64,000 bases of DNA from Hyphomicrobiales bacterium. GTDB taxonomy: Bacteria > Pseudomonadota > Alphaproteobacteria > Rhizobiales > Xanthobacteraceae. A model generated the notes under the pieces. The model did no database searches. It was given only the letters and a program-made list of their open reading frames with translations, and was not told the DNA's origin. Both the position numbers and the translations under genes were made by a program. Position 1 is the first letter of the stretch; each line of letters begins with the position of its first letter. Shown here piece after piece: positions 1-10,631 of the stretch. The stretch lies in contig PLBP01000005.1 in the NCBI GenBank assembly GCA_003135415.1, positions 11,015 through 75,014 on the forward strand, in the 5' to 3' direction.

Positions 1-592
1 GCGCCTGCGGCAGCGCGTAGAACTTGCCGGGATGCAGGCGCGAGGGCACGAGAAAATCGCGCGCGCCTTCGGGCGAGCTCGCCGTGAGAATCGGCGTCTG
101 AAACTCGAAGAAGCCCTGCTCCTTCATGCGGCGGCGAAGACTGTCGATGATTGCACCGCGCTTGATGATGTTTTTGTGAATGCGCTCACGCCGCAAATCG
201 AGAAAGCGGTATTGCAGCCGGATGTCCTCGGGATATTCCTGCTCGCCGAACACCGGCATCGGCAATTCGCCGGCCGAGCCGAGCACCTCAATCTCGGTCG
301 CGAAGACTTCGACCGCGCCGGTCGGCAGATCGGAATTTTCCGTGTCGGCTGGGCGCTTGCGCACTTGGCCGTCGATCTTCACCACCCATTCGGAGCGCAG
401 CTTCTCGGCGGTTTTGAAGGCGGGTGAATCGGGGTCGGCGACGACTTGCGTCAAGCCGTAATGATCGCGGAGATCAATGAATAGCAAGCCGCCATGGTCG
501 CGGATGCGGTGGCACCAGCCGGAGAGCCGCACCGTCTCGCCGATATGCGACTCGCGGAGCGCGCCGCAAGTATGAGAGCGATAGCGATGCAT
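1..592 (-). CDS. aspS: Aspartyl-tRNA synthetase, N-terminal part (cut by window edge)
   Basis: This is the first ~197 residues of AspRS, which charges tRNA(Asp) in the cytoplasm. The reading frame starts at an ATG at 592 and stays open to base 1, so the C-terminal catalytic part lies outside the window. Residues ~15-110 form the OB-fold anticodon-binding domain ([18 protein letters not shown] near the start, then [12 protein letters not shown]). The start of the class II core follows, with [23 protein letters not shown] and [13 protein letters not shown], the flipping-loop region just before the edge. It lies ~100 bases downstream of infA on the same strand. Many alphaproteobacteria lack AsnRS and use a non-discriminating AspRS with GatCAB; the window cannot show whether that applies here. 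Confidence 0.95.
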   Translation of the reverse strand, partial: MHRYRSHTCGALRESHIGETVRLSGWCHRIRDHGGLLFIDLRDHYGLTQVVADPDSPAFKTAEKLRSEWVVKIDGQVRKRPADTENSDLPTGAVEVFATEIEVLGSAGELPMPVFGEQEYPEDIRLQYRFLDLRRERIHKNIIKRGAIIDSLRRRMKEQGFFEFQTPILTASSPEGARDFLVPSRLHPGKFYALPQA

Positions 593-699
593 GGGGGTCC
601 CGGAAGTTTGAGCCGATGAGAATGGCGAGTGCATAACGCAATTCACCGGTGCGGCAAAGCGCCTGCGGGCCGGTCCGTGGGCCCCGACCAATTCCGTGA

Positions 700-969
700 T
701 CAGCGCCGCCGGAAATTCTGCCGGCGTTGGGCCGGTGCCACCGCGGGGCCCGTCTTGTGGCGGAAGCTAATGCGGCCGCGATCGAGATCGTATGGCGACA
801 TTTCCACGATCACGCGATCGCCGGCGAGCGTGCGGATGCGGTTCTTTTTCATTTTGCCGGCAGCGTAGGCGAGAACCATGTGCTCGTTGTCGAGCTTTAC
901 CCGGTAATTGCCGTCCGGCAGCACCTCGATCACGGTTCCGTCGAATTCCAGCATTTCTTCCTTCGGCAT
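700..969 (-). CDS. infA: Translation initiation factor IF-1
   Basis: IF-1 is an S1/OB-fold protein that binds the A site of the 30S subunit during initiation. The first 72 residues fit the family closely: [36 protein letters not shown] and ISFRHK. The family normally ends about there, but this frame runs on for ~17 basic residues (ending QRRQNFRRR), so it is slightly long at 89 aa. An AGGAG sits just upstream of the ATG. The gene follows the RhlE-type helicase by 26 bases on the same strand, which suggests co-transcription. Pairing of a cold-inducible helicase with infA is plausible for translation at low temperature, but that is inference. Confidence 0.93.
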   Translation of the reverse strand: MPKEEMLEFDGTVIEVLPDGNYRVKLDNEHMVLAYAAGKMKKNRIRTLAGDRVIVEMSPYDLDRGRISFRHKTGPAVAPAQRRQNFRRR

Positions 970-995
970 TATTGCTCTCCTGTTCTCCGATGCCG

Positions 996-2450
996 TCAGC
1001 GCGAATGGCGGCGCGCGCCATTCGGCCCATCCGTGCGTCCATCCGAGCGCCCATGGGCGGCACGGTGATCGCGCTTTCGGTGCAGGAATGCAACGCCGTT
1101 GAGGTCGGTACCGCGATGCGACTCGCGGGGTACGGATTGCTCGCCCGCGGAACGCGTTTGAGGTCTGCCCTCGCCATGGGCGGGACGGCCATGCGCATGA
1201 TGGCCATTGCCTTGCTCTCCACCGCGATGGTTGCGGCTGCGGTGGTGCTTTTTCTTCTGGTGCGACCCATGCGGCCGGTGTTGCTCATGCGGCTGAAATG
1301 CCTGTTGCGGCCGCGGTTGCGAATTCCCGCGGCGGTCGGTTGCCTCGATCGGCGCGCGGATCAGCTTCTCGATGTCGCGTAAGTAAGCCCTCTCCTCGTG
1401 ATCGCAGAACGAGATCGCGATCCCCTCGGCGCCCGCCCGCGCGGTGCGGCCGATGCGATGGACGTAGCTGTCGGCGATGTTCGGGAGATCAAAGTTGACA
1501 ACATGGGTGATGCCGTCAACGTCGATGCCGCGCGCGGCGATGTCGGTCGCGATCAGCGTGCGCAGCCGGCCCTCGCGGAAGGAGGCGAGCACGCGCTCGC
1601 GCTGATTCTGCGACTTGTTGCCGTGGATTGCCTCGGCGTGGATGCCGGCGCTGGCTAAGCTCTTCACCACGCGGTCAGCGCCGCGCTTGGTGCGGGTGAA
1701 CACGAGCGTGCGGCCGGTGGCCTCGTCTCGCAGGACCTCGGCGAGAAGAGCGTTCTTGCCGTTGCGGTCGACGTGAATAACGCGCTGGTTGATACGGTCC
1801 GCGGTCTTCGCGGACGGTGTCACCGCCACGCGAATGGGATCGCGCAAAAGTTTTGCCGCGAGCTTCTCAATTTCGTCCGGCATGGTCGCGGAGAAGAAAA
1901 GCGTCTGGCGCTCAGCCGGCAATTTGGCGACGATCGCGCGGATGTCGTGGATGAAGCCCATGTCGAGCATACGGTCGGCTTCATCGAGCACAAGCACTTC
2001 GACGCGATCGAGCTTCACCGCCTGCGATTGCATAAGGTCGAGCAGACGGCCCGGAGTCGCGACCAGCACGTCGACGCCGTTTGACAGCGCCCGTACCTGG
2101 CGGTTGATCGGAACGCCGCCGATGACGAGCGCCACGGTCGGACGGACATGCCGGCCGTAGGTTTTGAAGCTCTCGAGGATCTGGCCCGAAAGTTCGCGCG
2201 TCGGGCTCAGCACAAGCACGCGGCAATGCCGCCGCTCGGGCCGAAAGCGGCGCGAGACGAGGTGATGCAGGATGGGCAGCGCGAAGGCCGCCGTCTTGCC
2301 GGTGCCGGTCTGGGCGACGCCGACGAGATCGCGGCCCGCGAGCACGTGCGGAATGGCCTCGGTCTGGATCGGCGTGGGGGTGATATATTTCTCTTCGGCG
2401 AGCGCTTGCGCGATCGGCGCGGCGAGGCCGAGACGATGGAATAGAGTCAA
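996..2450 (-). CDS. rhlE: DEAD-box ATP-dependent RNA helicase, RhlE type
   Basis: A 484-residue DEAD-box helicase, expected to unwind RNA duplexes in ribosome assembly or mRNA turnover. The visible motifs are, in order, Q motif [13 protein letters not shown] (22-34), Walker A AQTGTGKT (46-53), PTREL (83-87), DEAD (156-159), SAT (187-189), [10 protein letters not shown] (301-310) and [10 protein letters not shown] (331-340). Residues ~375-484 are a low-complexity tail rich in His, Arg, Gln and Gly, as is usual in RhlE proteins of this order and probably RNA-binding. It is upstream of infA on the same strand. The exact symbol is family-level; other RhlE/DeaD paralogues are possible. Confidence 0.9.
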   Translation of the reverse strand: MTLFHRLGLAAPIAQALAEEKYITPTPIQTEAIPHVLAGRDLVGVAQTGTGKTAAFALPILHHLVSRRFRPERRHCRVLVLSPTRELSGQILESFKTYGRHVRPTVALVIGGVPINRQVRALSNGVDVLVATPGRLLDLMQSQAVKLDRVEVLVLDEADRMLDMGFIHDIRAIVAKLPAERQTLFFSATMPDEIEKLAAKLLRDPIRVAVTPSAKTADRINQRVIHVDRNGKNALLAEVLRDEATGRTLVFTRTKRGADRVVKSLASAGIHAEAIHGNKSQNQRERVLASFREGRLRTLIATDIAARGIDVDGITHVVNFDLPNIADSYVHRIGRTARAGAEGIAISFCDHEERAYLRDIEKLIRAPIEATDRRGNSQPRPQQAFQPHEQHRPHGSHQKKKHHRSRNHRGGEQGNGHHAHGRPAHGEGRPQTRSAGEQSVPRESHRGTDLNGVAFLHRKRDHRAAHGRSDGRTDGPNGARRHSR

Positions 2451-2729
2451 GATATGGTTCTTTCTGTCAGGCGAAAACGGTTAGGCGAATCCTTAACGGA
2501 CCGCCAACCGCGATTCGCGGGGTGGATCTGGACTTCCCCGCGCGACTTGGGTTGTCGATGTAAGTTGAGGAAAACGGGCGGAAATTGAAGAATTTCGATT
2601 TCAGACACGCGGCCCGGAAGCGCATAAGCGCTTACACTCGGAGTGTGTGCACGAAAAGCGTGGCCATTTCAAGACATTTGAACGCCCTTCCCGGTCGTCT
2701 CGCGCAACCAACTCCGCTATGAAACCATC
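2451..2729. other. Divergent intergenic region between rhlE and rnd
   Basis: These 279 bases separate two divergent genes and must hold both promoters. I see no gene. A perfect 10-base palindrome (taagcgctta) lies at 2625-2634. A long untranslated leader for the helicase is possible, as is common for cold-inducible helicases, but I see no structure that I can name. Confidence 0.5.
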
Positions 2730-3896
2730 ATGGATCTCGTGACTTCCAACGCCGAACTTGCCGCCGTTTGCGAACGGCTCGCGCGCCATCCCTTCGTCAC
2801 CGTCGATACCGAATTCCTGCGCGAGACGACCTTCTGGCCGAAGCTCTGCGTCGTGCAAATGGCAGGGCCCGACGAAGCGGTTATCGTCGATGCGCTTGCG
2901 CCCGAACTCGATCTCGCGCCCTTCTTCCGGCTGATGGTGGACGAGCGCGTGGTGAAAGTGTTCCACGCCGCCCGCCAGGACGTCGAAATCGCCTGGAATC
3001 TGGCCAAGCTCATCCCGAAGCCGATGTTCGACACCCAGGTCGCCGCCATGGTGCTCGGCTATGGCGATTCGATTTCCTACGACCAGCTCGTCCAGCGCAT
3101 CACCGGCGATGCCATCGACAAAACCTCGCGCTTCACCGACTGGTCGCGGCGCCCGCTGTCGCCGGCACAAGTCACCTACGCGATCTCGGACGTGACGCAT
3201 CTGCGCGATGTCTATCTCAAGCTCAAGGAAGATCTCGAAAAGAAGAACCGCCTCGAGTGGGTCGAGGACGAGATGAAAATTCTCACCTCGCCCGAGACCT
3301 ACAAGCAGGAGCCGCACAACGCCTGGCAACGCCTGAAGACGCGGGTGAGGAAGCCGAAGGAACTCGCGGTCCTGATGGAGGTCGCGGCCTGGCGCGAGCG
3401 CGAGGCGCAATCGCGCGACCTGCCGCGCGCGCGCGTCCTGAAGGACGATGCGATTGCCGAGATCGCGCACCAGCAGCCGAAAACGCCCGAGGCACTATCG
3501 CATCTGCGGGCGCTCCCCAAGGGCTTCGAGCGCTCGAAGGCGGGCGAGGCGATCCTCGAGGCGGTGCGCGCGGGGTTAGCGCGCGATCCGAAGACGCTGC
3601 CACGGCTGTCGCGCGAGCGTCACCTTTCGAATGGCGCTTCAGCCACGGTCGAACTGCTGAAGGTGCTGCTCCGCATGGTGGCCGAACAGCATGGCGTCGC
3701 CTCGAAGGTGATCGCTACGACCGACGATTTGCAGAAAATCGCCACCGAGGACGACGCCGAGGTGCAGGCACTCGCGGGCTGGCGGCGGACGATGTTCGGC
3801 GAGCAGGCGTTGAAGCTCAAGCGCGGCGAAATCGCCCTCGCCTTCGAGGACGGCCGCGTGGTCGCGATCGAGCGTGAAACGCCCGCGAAAAGCTAG
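2730..3896 (+). CDS. rnd: Ribonuclease D
   Basis: RNase D is a 3'-5' exoribonuclease that trims tRNA precursors and other stable RNAs. The protein is 388 aa, the usual size. The DEDDy catalytic residues are visible: D26 and E28 in TVDTEF, D84 in AARQD, and Y150 with D154 in YAISDVTHL. Residues ~205-290 match the HRDC domain ([20 protein letters not shown]). Rnd and aspS are often divergent neighbours in this order; here rhlE and infA lie between them. Confidence 0.95.
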   Translation: MDLVTSNAELAAVCERLARHPFVTVDTEFLRETTFWPKLCVVQMAGPDEAVIVDALAPELDLAPFFRLMVDERVVKVFHAARQDVEIAWNLAKLIPKPMFDTQVAAMVLGYGDSISYDQLVQRITGDAIDKTSRFTDWSRRPLSPAQVTYAISDVTHLRDVYLKLKEDLEKKNRLEWVEDEMKILTSPETYKQEPHNAWQRLKTRVRKPKELAVLMEVAAWREREAQSRDLPRARVLKDDAIAEIAHQQPKTPEALSHLRALPKGFERSKAGEAILEAVRAGLARDPKTLPRLSRERHLSNGASATVELLKVLLRMVAEQHGVASKVIATTDDLQKIATEDDAEVQALAGWRRTMFGEQALKLKRGEIALAFEDGRVVAIERETPAKS

Positions 3897-4564
3897 GTAT
3901 GGGCTTATAAGCTCGCAGCCAAATCCGGACGGACGCGAGCTTGATGAAGGCGACCGGAGGACCTAATGCCTGATCATCGGGGTCGAACGAACTCGCTGCG
4001 AACAGACCGCAGCTTCTGCTTCTGACCAAAGCGGACATGCGCGATGCTCGATTGAAATGCCGAAACCCTAACCATAACCGACTTGCAACAGGAAATAGGG
4101 CGAAATAGCCGTACTCAAAAGCAATCTTTGCACAGCGAAAGGCAAATCAAGTCGAGGAGGGTGATATGATGGACCGTTACACAAAGGCCGTGCTGACAGT
4201 AATCGCTTCGGCGCTTATAATTTTGGTTGCTCAGAATTTTGTAAAAAAAATCATCAGCTCAAATTCTTGATATTTAGAAAGTGCAAATTTGCGATTTTCC
4301 AAGTCGCTGCCTTAGTTTGAATGAGATTACCCGTTCACTTCCAATTCCCACTGATAAGCCATTTTCAATACCGAAGACTTACAAAACGCTCGCGCTTCCC
4401 GTTCAAATTGAGAAGACAGACTGAGCGGTGGCAGTTATGTATTTGAGAAAGCTGGCGCTGACGCGATCGCTCGATCTGAAGATTCGACGCTATGATGGTT
4501 GATCAGCGCCCGACGGCGACGGCATCGCCATTGGCTCTTTGTGTGCCGGTTCTCCTCAAGGGGT
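3897..4564. other. AT-richer accessory spacer downstream of rnd
   Basis: A 668-base stretch with visibly lower GC than its surroundings, lying between rnd and the Fic gene, whose 3' ends face each other. The only coding sequence I can support is the 34-aa membrane peptide at 4166-4270. The rest has stop codons in all frames and no clear hairpin terminator. The low GC continues into the Fic gene, so the whole 3.9-6.0 kb patch may have arrived together. Confidence 0.5.
4166..4270 (+). CDS. Tiny single-pass membrane peptide (34 aa)
   Basis: The frame opens with ATG ATG at 4166/4169 and has a strong ribosome binding site, gaggagg, at 4154-4160. The product is a short charged N-terminus (MMDRYTKAV), one hydrophobic helix (LTVIASALIILVAQNFV) and a basic Lys-Lys end. 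Small proteins that begin MDRYTK followed by a helix are common as hypothetical genes in Bradyrhizobium relatives, usually longer, so this may be a shortened member. Function is unknown. The main support is the combination of ribosome binding site, membrane helix and family-like N-terminus. Confidence 0.6.
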   Translation: MMDRYTKAVLTVIASALIILVAQNFVKKIISSNS

Positions 4565-5755
4565 CTAGTTTTGCGGAACGATGGGAGCCTCGCCAAAAGG
4601 CCGGTTAATAATGGACAAGGCGCTGGGCACAGCGAAAACCTTGTTTCGTGCGTAGCCAGTTCGTTCTTTCAATATTCCTGCTTTCAAAAGTTGCTCGACG
4701 GCCCCATTGGCAGCTGTGAAGCTGACGTGGAGAATCTCACTAAGGCGTTTTACCGTTAACACCGGATAGTCCGGCAGCACCTTCAAAGCGTTCATCGCAG
4801 CGGACCCTTGCCGGAATTTTGTTCTGTCGAGCCAGCGCTTGCTAAGCGCGGTGAGAGCCTCGCGTGTTTTGAGAAGCTCATCGGTCGTGCCGACAATCGC
4901 GTCAGCAAGAAATCCCATTGGTTCTTGCCAGTCTAACCGCTGTTGGGATGCCCTGAGAGAGGCATAATATTTATCTTTGTACGCTTCTATATACGGCGAT
5001 AGGTACAAAGGCGTCCGGCCCTCAGCCGCCATCATAAGCGGAAGCAAGAGTCGCCCGACACGGCCATTGCCATCGCGGAAAGGGTGTACTGCTCCAAAGT
5101 GCGAATGAGCAATCGCCATCCGAACAATTAGCGGCTGCGTCTGTGCCTGCATGCCTTCCAAGCGCATGTAACTCATTGTGTTTTCGAGAGTTGTGGCGAT
5201 GTCTTCTGGCGGGGCAGGGTTATAGTTGGAGTAGGCTATATCTCCGCTCCCGCCGATCCATACTACTGTTGTTCGCAGATCACTTGGTCTGTCTTGGTAG
5301 CGGCTGTCACCGGCCATCACCGTTTTGTGTAAGTCCCGGACCAATTCGATTGTGAAGAGAGACTGTTTTTCAGCGCGCGCGCGCGGAACGAAATCGTCAA
5401 GCGCAAGAGCGTAGTCGCGCACTTGAATAGCTGCGTCACTGGGTTGTTGAGCGTCAGTTTCTTCAATCGATAACAGCTCATCGAGCGTGCTGTTTGTGCC
5501 TTCGATTGACGAACTGCTCACGGCTTCACGACGTGGTAGAATGCGGCTGATCAAATAAGGATCGTGCATTTCCGCTGCGAGCGTATCGATCTTTTGGAGC
5601 GCAGAATCCGCAGTGCTTAGTTGTGCGGAAATATCCTTGATGGAGATGCTTTCTTCTGGTGGCGGAAGCGGTACAACTCCGTAATGTGCCGAATACGGTA
5701 CTGGTAGCCGTTTGAGGCTGTCGCGCACCGCCTGAGTGAGATCGCCTCGTTTCAA
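4565..5755 (-). CDS. Fic-domain protein (AMP-transferase) with N-terminal inhibitory motif
   Basis: Fic enzymes transfer AMP, or another NMP, to target hydroxyl groups. Numbered from the proposed start, the catalytic signature HPFRDGNGRVGR is at 224-235, with His, Asp and both Arg present. SSSIEGT at 81-87 fits the (S/T)xxxE(G/N) inhibitory helix, in the N-terminal position of class II proteins, so the enzyme is probably self-inhibited. Residues ~340-385 look like a winged-helix DNA-binding domain (LTVKRLSEILHVSFTAANGAV). I chose the TTG at 5755 because GGAAGG stands 6-7 bases before it. The open frame extends upstream to 5959, but that part reads poorly and covers the palindrome at 5811-5830. 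GC is lower than in the neighbours, which suggests transfer. No antitoxin-like partner is adjacent. The target is unknown. Confidence 0.85.
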   Translation of the reverse strand: MKRGDLTQAVRDSLKRLPVPYSAHYGVVPLPPPEESISIKDISAQLSTADSALQKIDTLAAEMHDPYLISRILPRREAVSSSSIEGTNSTLDELLSIEETDAQQPSDAAIQVRDYALALDDFVPRARAEKQSLFTIELVRDLHKTVMAGDSRYQDRPSDLRTTVVWIGGSGDIAYSNYNPAPPEDIATTLENTMSYMRLEGMQAQTQPLIVRMAIAHSHFGAVHPFRDGNGRVGRLLLPLMMAAEGRTPLYLSPYIEAYKDKYYASLRASQQRLDWQEPMGFLADAIVGTTDELLKTREALTALSKRWLDRTKFRQGSAAMNALKVLPDYPVLTVKRLSEILHVSFTAANGAVEQLLKAGILKERTGYARNKVFAVPSALSIINRPFGEAPIVPQN

Positions 5756-5810
5756 ATGAGCACCTTCCGTGAAAACCTTCAATAAGAGCCGCTTACAGGC
5801 AGTTATATTA

Positions 5811-5830
5811 AAGGTTATATATATAACCTT
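5811..5830. promoter_or_regulatory. Perfect 20-base palindrome upstream of the Fic gene
   Basis: The sequence aaggttatatatataacctt is its own reverse complement. Four more flanking pairs match on each side after one mismatch, giving an imperfect ~30-base dyad. It lies ~55 bases upstream of the proposed TTG start in a very AT-rich stretch, where a promoter would be expected. It is a good candidate operator. The Fic protein's own C-terminal winged helix could be the regulator, but that is inference. Confidence 0.55.
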
Positions 5831-6095
5831 AAATAAGGATATATAAAAAGGCAGCTTCCTCAAGGAAAATTGGGGGCGGCCTCGGCAGGATATTACCACG
5901 GGGTCTGCCGGTAATTTTGGCGCCTGCGGCCCGCACCGGACTCTACTCGCTGTGCTCACCGAGCCGTCGTGACCGCGTTAATGAGAAACGTCGCGTGTTG
6001 GCACAAAAAGACGTACCGTTCGCCGCGAAGAACATCCCCTTACGGCTCTAAAGCCGCCTCTCAGCCGTCCAAGGAACTGTTTATGAGTTCGCGCC

Positions 6096-7667
6096 CTAGT
6101 TTGTCGAAATCTCGCTCTTGCGCCCGATCAGCTTGCCGAGCTGATTGACCCGCTTCTTCAGGCGATCACCCGAAAGCGCCGCCAATTCGCCTTCCAGCCT
6201 GAGCACGAGCAGGCCCTTCTCTACCCGCATCGGAGCCCGCGGCAACACGCCGGGCATCGAGGCCGAGGCGAGATAGGCGACGCGCATCGCGGTACCGAGA
6301 ACGCGGGCACGCTCCAGGAGCCTCTCCGTCGCAAGCTTGCGCAGTAAGTCGGACGGCTCCTCCTTCCACCCGACGTGGCGGTAAAATACCGCGAGCGCGA
6401 GAAACGCGCGGCCGGGATGATCGACGCCGGCGAAAGCGGCATTGGCAATGATGTTGAGCGATTGCTCGCCGCGGTAATCGGGATGGGCGCGCCAGCCGAT
6501 GTCGGCAAGCAGGCAAGCGGCGTGGCGCAGCCGTTTCTCCTCGGCGGTTTCCTCGGTCTCGGTCGATGCCATGAAGGCGTCGGTCCAGCCGATCAGTTCC
6601 TCGCCATGGCGAGGCGAGCGCGAGCGCAGCAAATTGAGGGCGCTCGCCGCCGCCATCAGCGGGTCGCGGGCGCGCTCCTCCGGCGGAAGCTGCTCGTGCA
6701 ACAGGCCCTCGCGCACGCCGAAGGCGGAGATGACGACCCGCGACGGCTTGCCGGCCCTCAGCACCTCACGCAGCACGAGCGCGCCGTAAGCGAGCAGCGG
6801 GCGGCGGCCGGCGGAAATCTCTTCGATGTCGGACAAGGTATCGGGATCGACCCGTTGCACGTAATCGCAAAATTCGAGCGCGGCATCGGTTTCCATCGCA
6901 TAGCCATGCGTCACGTGCAGCGGGTAGCCGGTGTGATGCATGTGCAGACGCGCGAGCGCGCGCCAGGTGCCGCCGACGGCATAAAAGATGCGGTCCTTGA
7001 GATTGGAAAGAGCGGGGCTATCGGATAGCGCGTTGCGGACGATTTTTTTCGCCTTGTCGAGCGAATGCTCGGAGCTGTCGACGAGCGAGAGACCGCCCAG
7101 GGGCAGCGTCTGGCCGTTCTTGCTGCGATCGCCCGCAACTTCCACCAATTCGAACGAGCCGCCGCCGAGATCGCCGACGACGCCGTCGGGCTTGTAGAAA
7201 CCGGCAAAGACACCGGCGGCGGCAAGCTGGGCTTCCCGCGGTCCCGGCAAAACGTCGATGGCGATACCGCAGGCGGAAGCCGCGTCCTTGATGAAGGCCG
7301 GTCCGTTCTTCGCCTCGCGCACCGCCGCGGTCGCGATCGCATGCACGCGCTCGACCTGAATCACCCCGCAGAGCGCGCGGAAACGGACGAGCGCGGAGAG
7401 CGCTTTCTCGATCGCATCCTTGGCGAGGACGCCCTTGCTCGCGACCTCGCGGCCGAGGCCGCACAGAACCTTTTCGTTGAAAATCGGCGTCGGGCTGCGG
7501 ACGAGCCCTTCGTAGACGACGAGCCGCACCGAGTTCGAACCGATGTCGATGACCGCGACCGGCCGCCCAAGCGGCAGCCGCCCCAGCGCCTCGTCCGGCA
7601 CGGTTTCAACCGCGGGCGATTCGACGGAAGAGACTCTGCGGCGAAGAAGCTTGGAGAGATTTTCCAC
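6096..7667 (-). CDS. ppx: Exopolyphosphatase / pppGpp phosphatase family
   Basis: A 523-aa Ppx/GppA protein that removes terminal phosphate from polyphosphate and may act on pppGpp. The ASKHA-fold phosphate loops are visible: [18 protein letters not shown] at ~38-55 and [16 protein letters not shown] at ~162-177. An HD-like C-terminal region follows ([13 protein letters not shown]). It begins 61 bases inside the 3' end of ppk, on the same strand, from a GTG at 7667. A start slightly further in is possible because the first ~35 residues are poorly conserved in this family. Coupling of polyphosphate synthesis and breakdown in one operon is usual. Confidence 0.9.
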   Translation of the reverse strand: MENLSKLLRRRVSSVESPAVETVPDEALGRLPLGRPVAVIDIGSNSVRLVVYEGLVRSPTPIFNEKVLCGLGREVASKGVLAKDAIEKALSALVRFRALCGVIQVERVHAIATAAVREAKNGPAFIKDAASACGIAIDVLPGPREAQLAAAGVFAGFYKPDGVVGDLGGGSFELVEVAGDRSKNGQTLPLGGLSLVDSSEHSLDKAKKIVRNALSDSPALSNLKDRIFYAVGGTWRALARLHMHHTGYPLHVTHGYAMETDAALEFCDYVQRVDPDTLSDIEEISAGRRPLLAYGALVLREVLRAGKPSRVVISAFGVREGLLHEQLPPEERARDPLMAAASALNLLRSRSPRHGEELIGWTDAFMASTETEETAEEKRLRHAACLLADIGWRAHPDYRGEQSLNIIANAAFAGVDHPGRAFLALAVFYRHVGWKEEPSDLLRKLATERLLERARVLGTAMRVAYLASASMPGVLPRAPMRVEKGLLVLRLEGELAALSGDRLKKRVNQLGKLIGRKSEISTN

Positions 7668-9834
7668 GGCCTGACAGACTCGGATTGGTCATGAAGTAGC
7701 GGTGGGCGTTAAACGACTCTTCGCCCTCCGCCGGCAAGATGCGCGCGCTGGTGCCGTCAGGCAAGACCCTATAGCTCTGCTCGTTATCTTTTAGATTGGC
7801 GACCATGATTTGGTCGAGCATCTGCTGGTGCACGGTGGGCGTTAGGATCGGGCAGAGAACCTCGACGCGGCGGTCGAGATTGCGCGGCATGAGATCGGCC
7901 GAAGAAATGTAGACGGCGGCCTCGGCATGCGGCAGGCCATGACCGGCGCCGAAGCAATAGACGCGGCCGTGTTCGAGAAACCGGCCGATGAGCGACTTCA
8001 CGCGAATTCGCTCGGAGAGGCCCGGAACGCCGGGGCGCAGGCAGCAAATGCCGCGCACCACAAGATCGATCTCAACGCCGACGCGGCTCGCGGCGTAAAG
8101 CGCGTCGATGATGCCGGGATCGACGAGCGCGTTCATCTTTGCCCAAATCGCCGCGGGCCGTCCCGCCTTGGCGTGCTCGGTTTCGGCCTCGATGTGATCG
8201 AGGATGCGCTTGCGCACGCCCCCGGGCGAAACCGCGAGGCACTCGAGTTCGGTCGGCTCGGCATAGCCGGTAATGAAATTGAAAATGCGGGCGACGTCGC
8301 GCGCGATCGTGGGATCCGTGGTGAAGAAGGATAGGTCCGTATAGATGCGCGCGGTGATCGGATGATAGTTGCCGGTGCCGACATGGACGTAATTGACGAG
8401 TGAATCGCCTTCGCGGCGCACGACGAGCGAAAGCTTGGCGTGGGTCTTGAGCTCGAGGAACCCGAACACGACCTGCACGCCGGCGCGCTCGAGATCCCGC
8501 GCCCAGCGGATATTCGCTTCCTCGTCGAAGCGCGCCTTTAGTTCCACCAGCGCCGTCACCGACTTGCCGGCTTCCGCGGCCTCCGCGAGCGCGTGCACGA
8601 TCGGGCTTTGCGACGAGGTTCGATAGAGTGTCTGCTTGATCGCGATCACGTCGGGGTCGCGTGCCGCCTGATTGAGGAACTGCACCACCACGTCGAACGA
8701 TTCATAGGGGTGGTGGATCACCATGTCCTTCTGGCGGATGGCGGCGAAGCAATCGCCGTTCTGCTCGCGCACGCGCTCGGGAAAGCGCGGCTCGTAGGGC
8801 GTGAATTTGAGGTCCGGCCGGTCGATCGCCACAAGTTGGTCGAGCTCCGCCAGCGCGATCATGCCGTCGACGAGGAAAATTTCGTCCCCAGTCGCGGCGA
8901 GCGCGCGTGCGACGAAGGCGCGCAGGCTCTCGGGCATCGCCGCATCGATTTCGAGCCGGATCACGGAGCCGCGCCGGCGGCGCTTCAACGCCGTCTCGAA
9001 CAGCCGCACAAGATCCTCGGCCTCTTCCTCGACCATGATGTCGCTGTCGCGGATGATGCGGAAGGCGCCCTGCCCGCGCACCCGGTAGCCGGGGAACAGG
9101 CGGCCGATGAACAACAGGATCGCGGTCTCCAACGTGATGAAACGCATCTCGCTCTGCTTGCTCTCGGGCAGGCGAATGAAGCGGCGGATTTGTGCTGGAA
9201 CGCGGATCAGCGCCTTCATCCCGCGCCCGTCACTCACGCGCGCGAGTTCGAGCGCGAGCGAGAAGCTGCGATTGGGAATGAAGGGAAACGGATGCGCGGG
9301 ATCGATCGAAAGCGGCGTGATCACCGGGAAAATATGGTGCAAAAAGTGCGAGTCGAGCCATGCGTGTTCGCTCTTGGTGAGATCGCCGCCCTCCACCAGC
9401 ACGATGTTCGCTTGCGCGAGCGTGCCACGCAATTCGCGCCAGCGCGCCTGTTGATCGGAGGCGAGCGTTGCCACTTCAGTCGAGATGCGCGCGAGTTGTT
9501 CGACGGGCGTCAAGCCATCGGGGCTCGGCGTCGCCAAGCCCGCGCGCACCTGGCCCTTGAGGCCGGCGGCGCGCACCATAAAGAACTCGTCGAGGTTGCC
9601 GGCGGAGATCGAGAGAAAGCGGAGCTGCTCCAGCAACGGGTGCTTTGGATTGGCGGCTTCCTCGACGACACGGCGGTTGAAGCGCAGCCACGAAAGCTCG
9701 CGATTGACGAACCGCTCGGGACTGGTGGCGAGTTCGCTCGCGGGCAAAACGAGTTCCGCGACTTGGCTCTTAACCTGGCCCTTAGGCGGACCCTTGGCCG
9801 CCTCGCCCGGCACGATTTTGATTTCGGCTGACAT
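7606..9834 (-). CDS. ppk: Polyphosphate kinase 1
   Basis: PPK1 reversibly makes polyphosphate from ATP through a phosphohistidine. I start it at the ATG of [10 protein letters not shown] at 9834 (742 aa); an upstream start at 9855 is also open. Family landmarks are [15 protein letters not shown], the N-terminal domain, [17 protein letters not shown], then [14 protein letters not shown], whose His (~465) is the usual autophosphorylated residue, followed by [11 protein letters not shown] and [15 protein letters not shown]. It sits between hdaA and ppx on the same strand and overlaps ppx by about 60 bases. Confidence 0.95.
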   Translation of the reverse strand: MSAEIKIVPGEAAKGPPKGQVKSQVAELVLPASELATSPERFVNRELSWLRFNRRVVEEAANPKHPLLEQLRFLSISAGNLDEFFMVRAAGLKGQVRAGLATPSPDGLTPVEQLARISTEVATLASDQQARWRELRGTLAQANIVLVEGGDLTKSEHAWLDSHFLHHIFPVITPLSIDPAHPFPFIPNRSFSLALELARVSDGRGMKALIRVPAQIRRFIRLPESKQSEMRFITLETAILLFIGRLFPGYRVRGQGAFRIIRDSDIMVEEEAEDLVRLFETALKRRRRGSVIRLEIDAAMPESLRAFVARALAATGDEIFLVDGMIALAELDQLVAIDRPDLKFTPYEPRFPERVREQNGDCFAAIRQKDMVIHHPYESFDVVVQFLNQAARDPDVIAIKQTLYRTSSQSPIVHALAEAAEAGKSVTALVELKARFDEEANIRWARDLERAGVQVVFGFLELKTHAKLSLVVRREGDSLVNYVHVGTGNYHPITARIYTDLSFFTTDPTIARDVARIFNFITGYAEPTELECLAVSPGGVRKRILDHIEAETEHAKAGRPAAIWAKMNALVDPGIIDALYAASRVGVEIDLVVRGICCLRPGVPGLSERIRVKSLIGRFLEHGRVYCFGAGHGLPHAEAAVYISSADLMPRNLDRRVEVLCPILTPTVHQQMLDQIMVANLKDNEQSYRVLPDGTSARILPAEGEESFNAHRYFMTNPSLSGRGKSLQASSPQSLFRRIARG

Positions 9835-9944
9835 CAACGCCTTCCTGCGCCCCATTATCGCCAGCCCACATTAACGCTGGATGACAGTTTCGCCCCGGAT
9901 GACAATTTGGTCGCAGGATAAATCTTTGAAAATAAATACAGTTT

Positions 9945-10631
9945 TCATTCTTCCCGGAATATCTCGGCGGCAAGCTGCCGGTTCACCGCGCGCCCCCGCG
10001 ACAGCGCCGCGGCATCGAGCCTCCCCACCGTCTCGCGGGCGGCCGCAAGCGAGCGCTCCATGCGCGGCAGGAGGTAGGCGATCACCCCCTCACCCACCGC
10101 GAGCTGGCGGTCGGCGAAGAGTTTCACCAGCACGGCGGACAACAGCGCGTCATCCGGCGGCGCCAGCGTCACCGACGGCACCGCGCGCAGCCGCGACACG
10201 AGATCGGGCAGCGCGAAGCCCGGGCTGTCGAGACGCTGCGAGGCGGTGAACAAAAGCCACGCACTGTCCTCGCGCGCCAGATTGAAGAGATGAAAGAGCG
10301 CCGCCTCGTCGGCAACGCCGGGCGCGACGTCTTCGACCACGAGCGCGCCGGTAGCGAGTGCGGCGGGCACCTCGTCGCGCGCGAGTGCGGCGGTCGCGAC
10401 GATGCGGGCGCCCGTGCGCTCGGCCCAGATGGTGGCGAGATGGCTTTTGCCGGCGCCGCGCGGGCCGACAATCGCAGCCATGCGGCCGGGCCATTCGGGC
10501 CAGCGCTCGACGAGCGAAAGGGCCGCTTCGTTGGCGGGGCTCGCGAGGAAGTCGTCGCGGCGAAAACTCTCGGCGTGCGGGAGGTCGAGTGCAAGCTGAC
10601 AGGCGAATACGCCGGGCCGCTGCAAGGTCAT
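9945..10631 (-). CDS. hdaA: DnaA-related regulatory ATPase HdaA
   Basis: A 228-residue AAA+ protein resembling DnaA domain III without a DNA-binding domain IV, the Hda type that stimulates ATP hydrolysis by DnaA on loaded clamps. The N-terminal clamp-binding motif is CQLALDL (11-17), Walker A is GPRGAGKS (56-63), and a Walker B-like VVEDVAP follows. Its ATG overlaps the stop codon of the upstream permease (ATGA), so the two are translationally coupled. The permease-hdaA-ppk-ppx order is typical of Hyphomicrobiales. Confidence 0.88.
   Translation of the reverse strand: MTLQRPGVFACQLALDLPHAESFRRDDFLASPANEAALSLVERWPEWPGRMAAIVGPRGAGKSHLATIWAERTGARIVATAALARDEVPAALATGALVVEDVAPGVADEAALFHLFNLAREDSAWLLFTASQRLDSPGFALPDLVSRLRAVPSVTLAPPDDALLSAVLVKLFADRQLAVGEGVIAYLLPRMERSLAAARETVGRLDAAALSRGRAVNRQLAAEIFREE

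Noticed and set aside
996..1300. Possible frameshift in the C-terminal tail of the RhlE helicase
   Set aside because: The tail is rich in His, Arg and Gln as expected for this family, and no other frame continues with a better match, so I keep it as one reading frame.
8593..9831. A 412-aa plus-strand frame over ppk
   Set aside because: It lies wholly within the ppk coding region on the opposite strand and shows no conserved motif.
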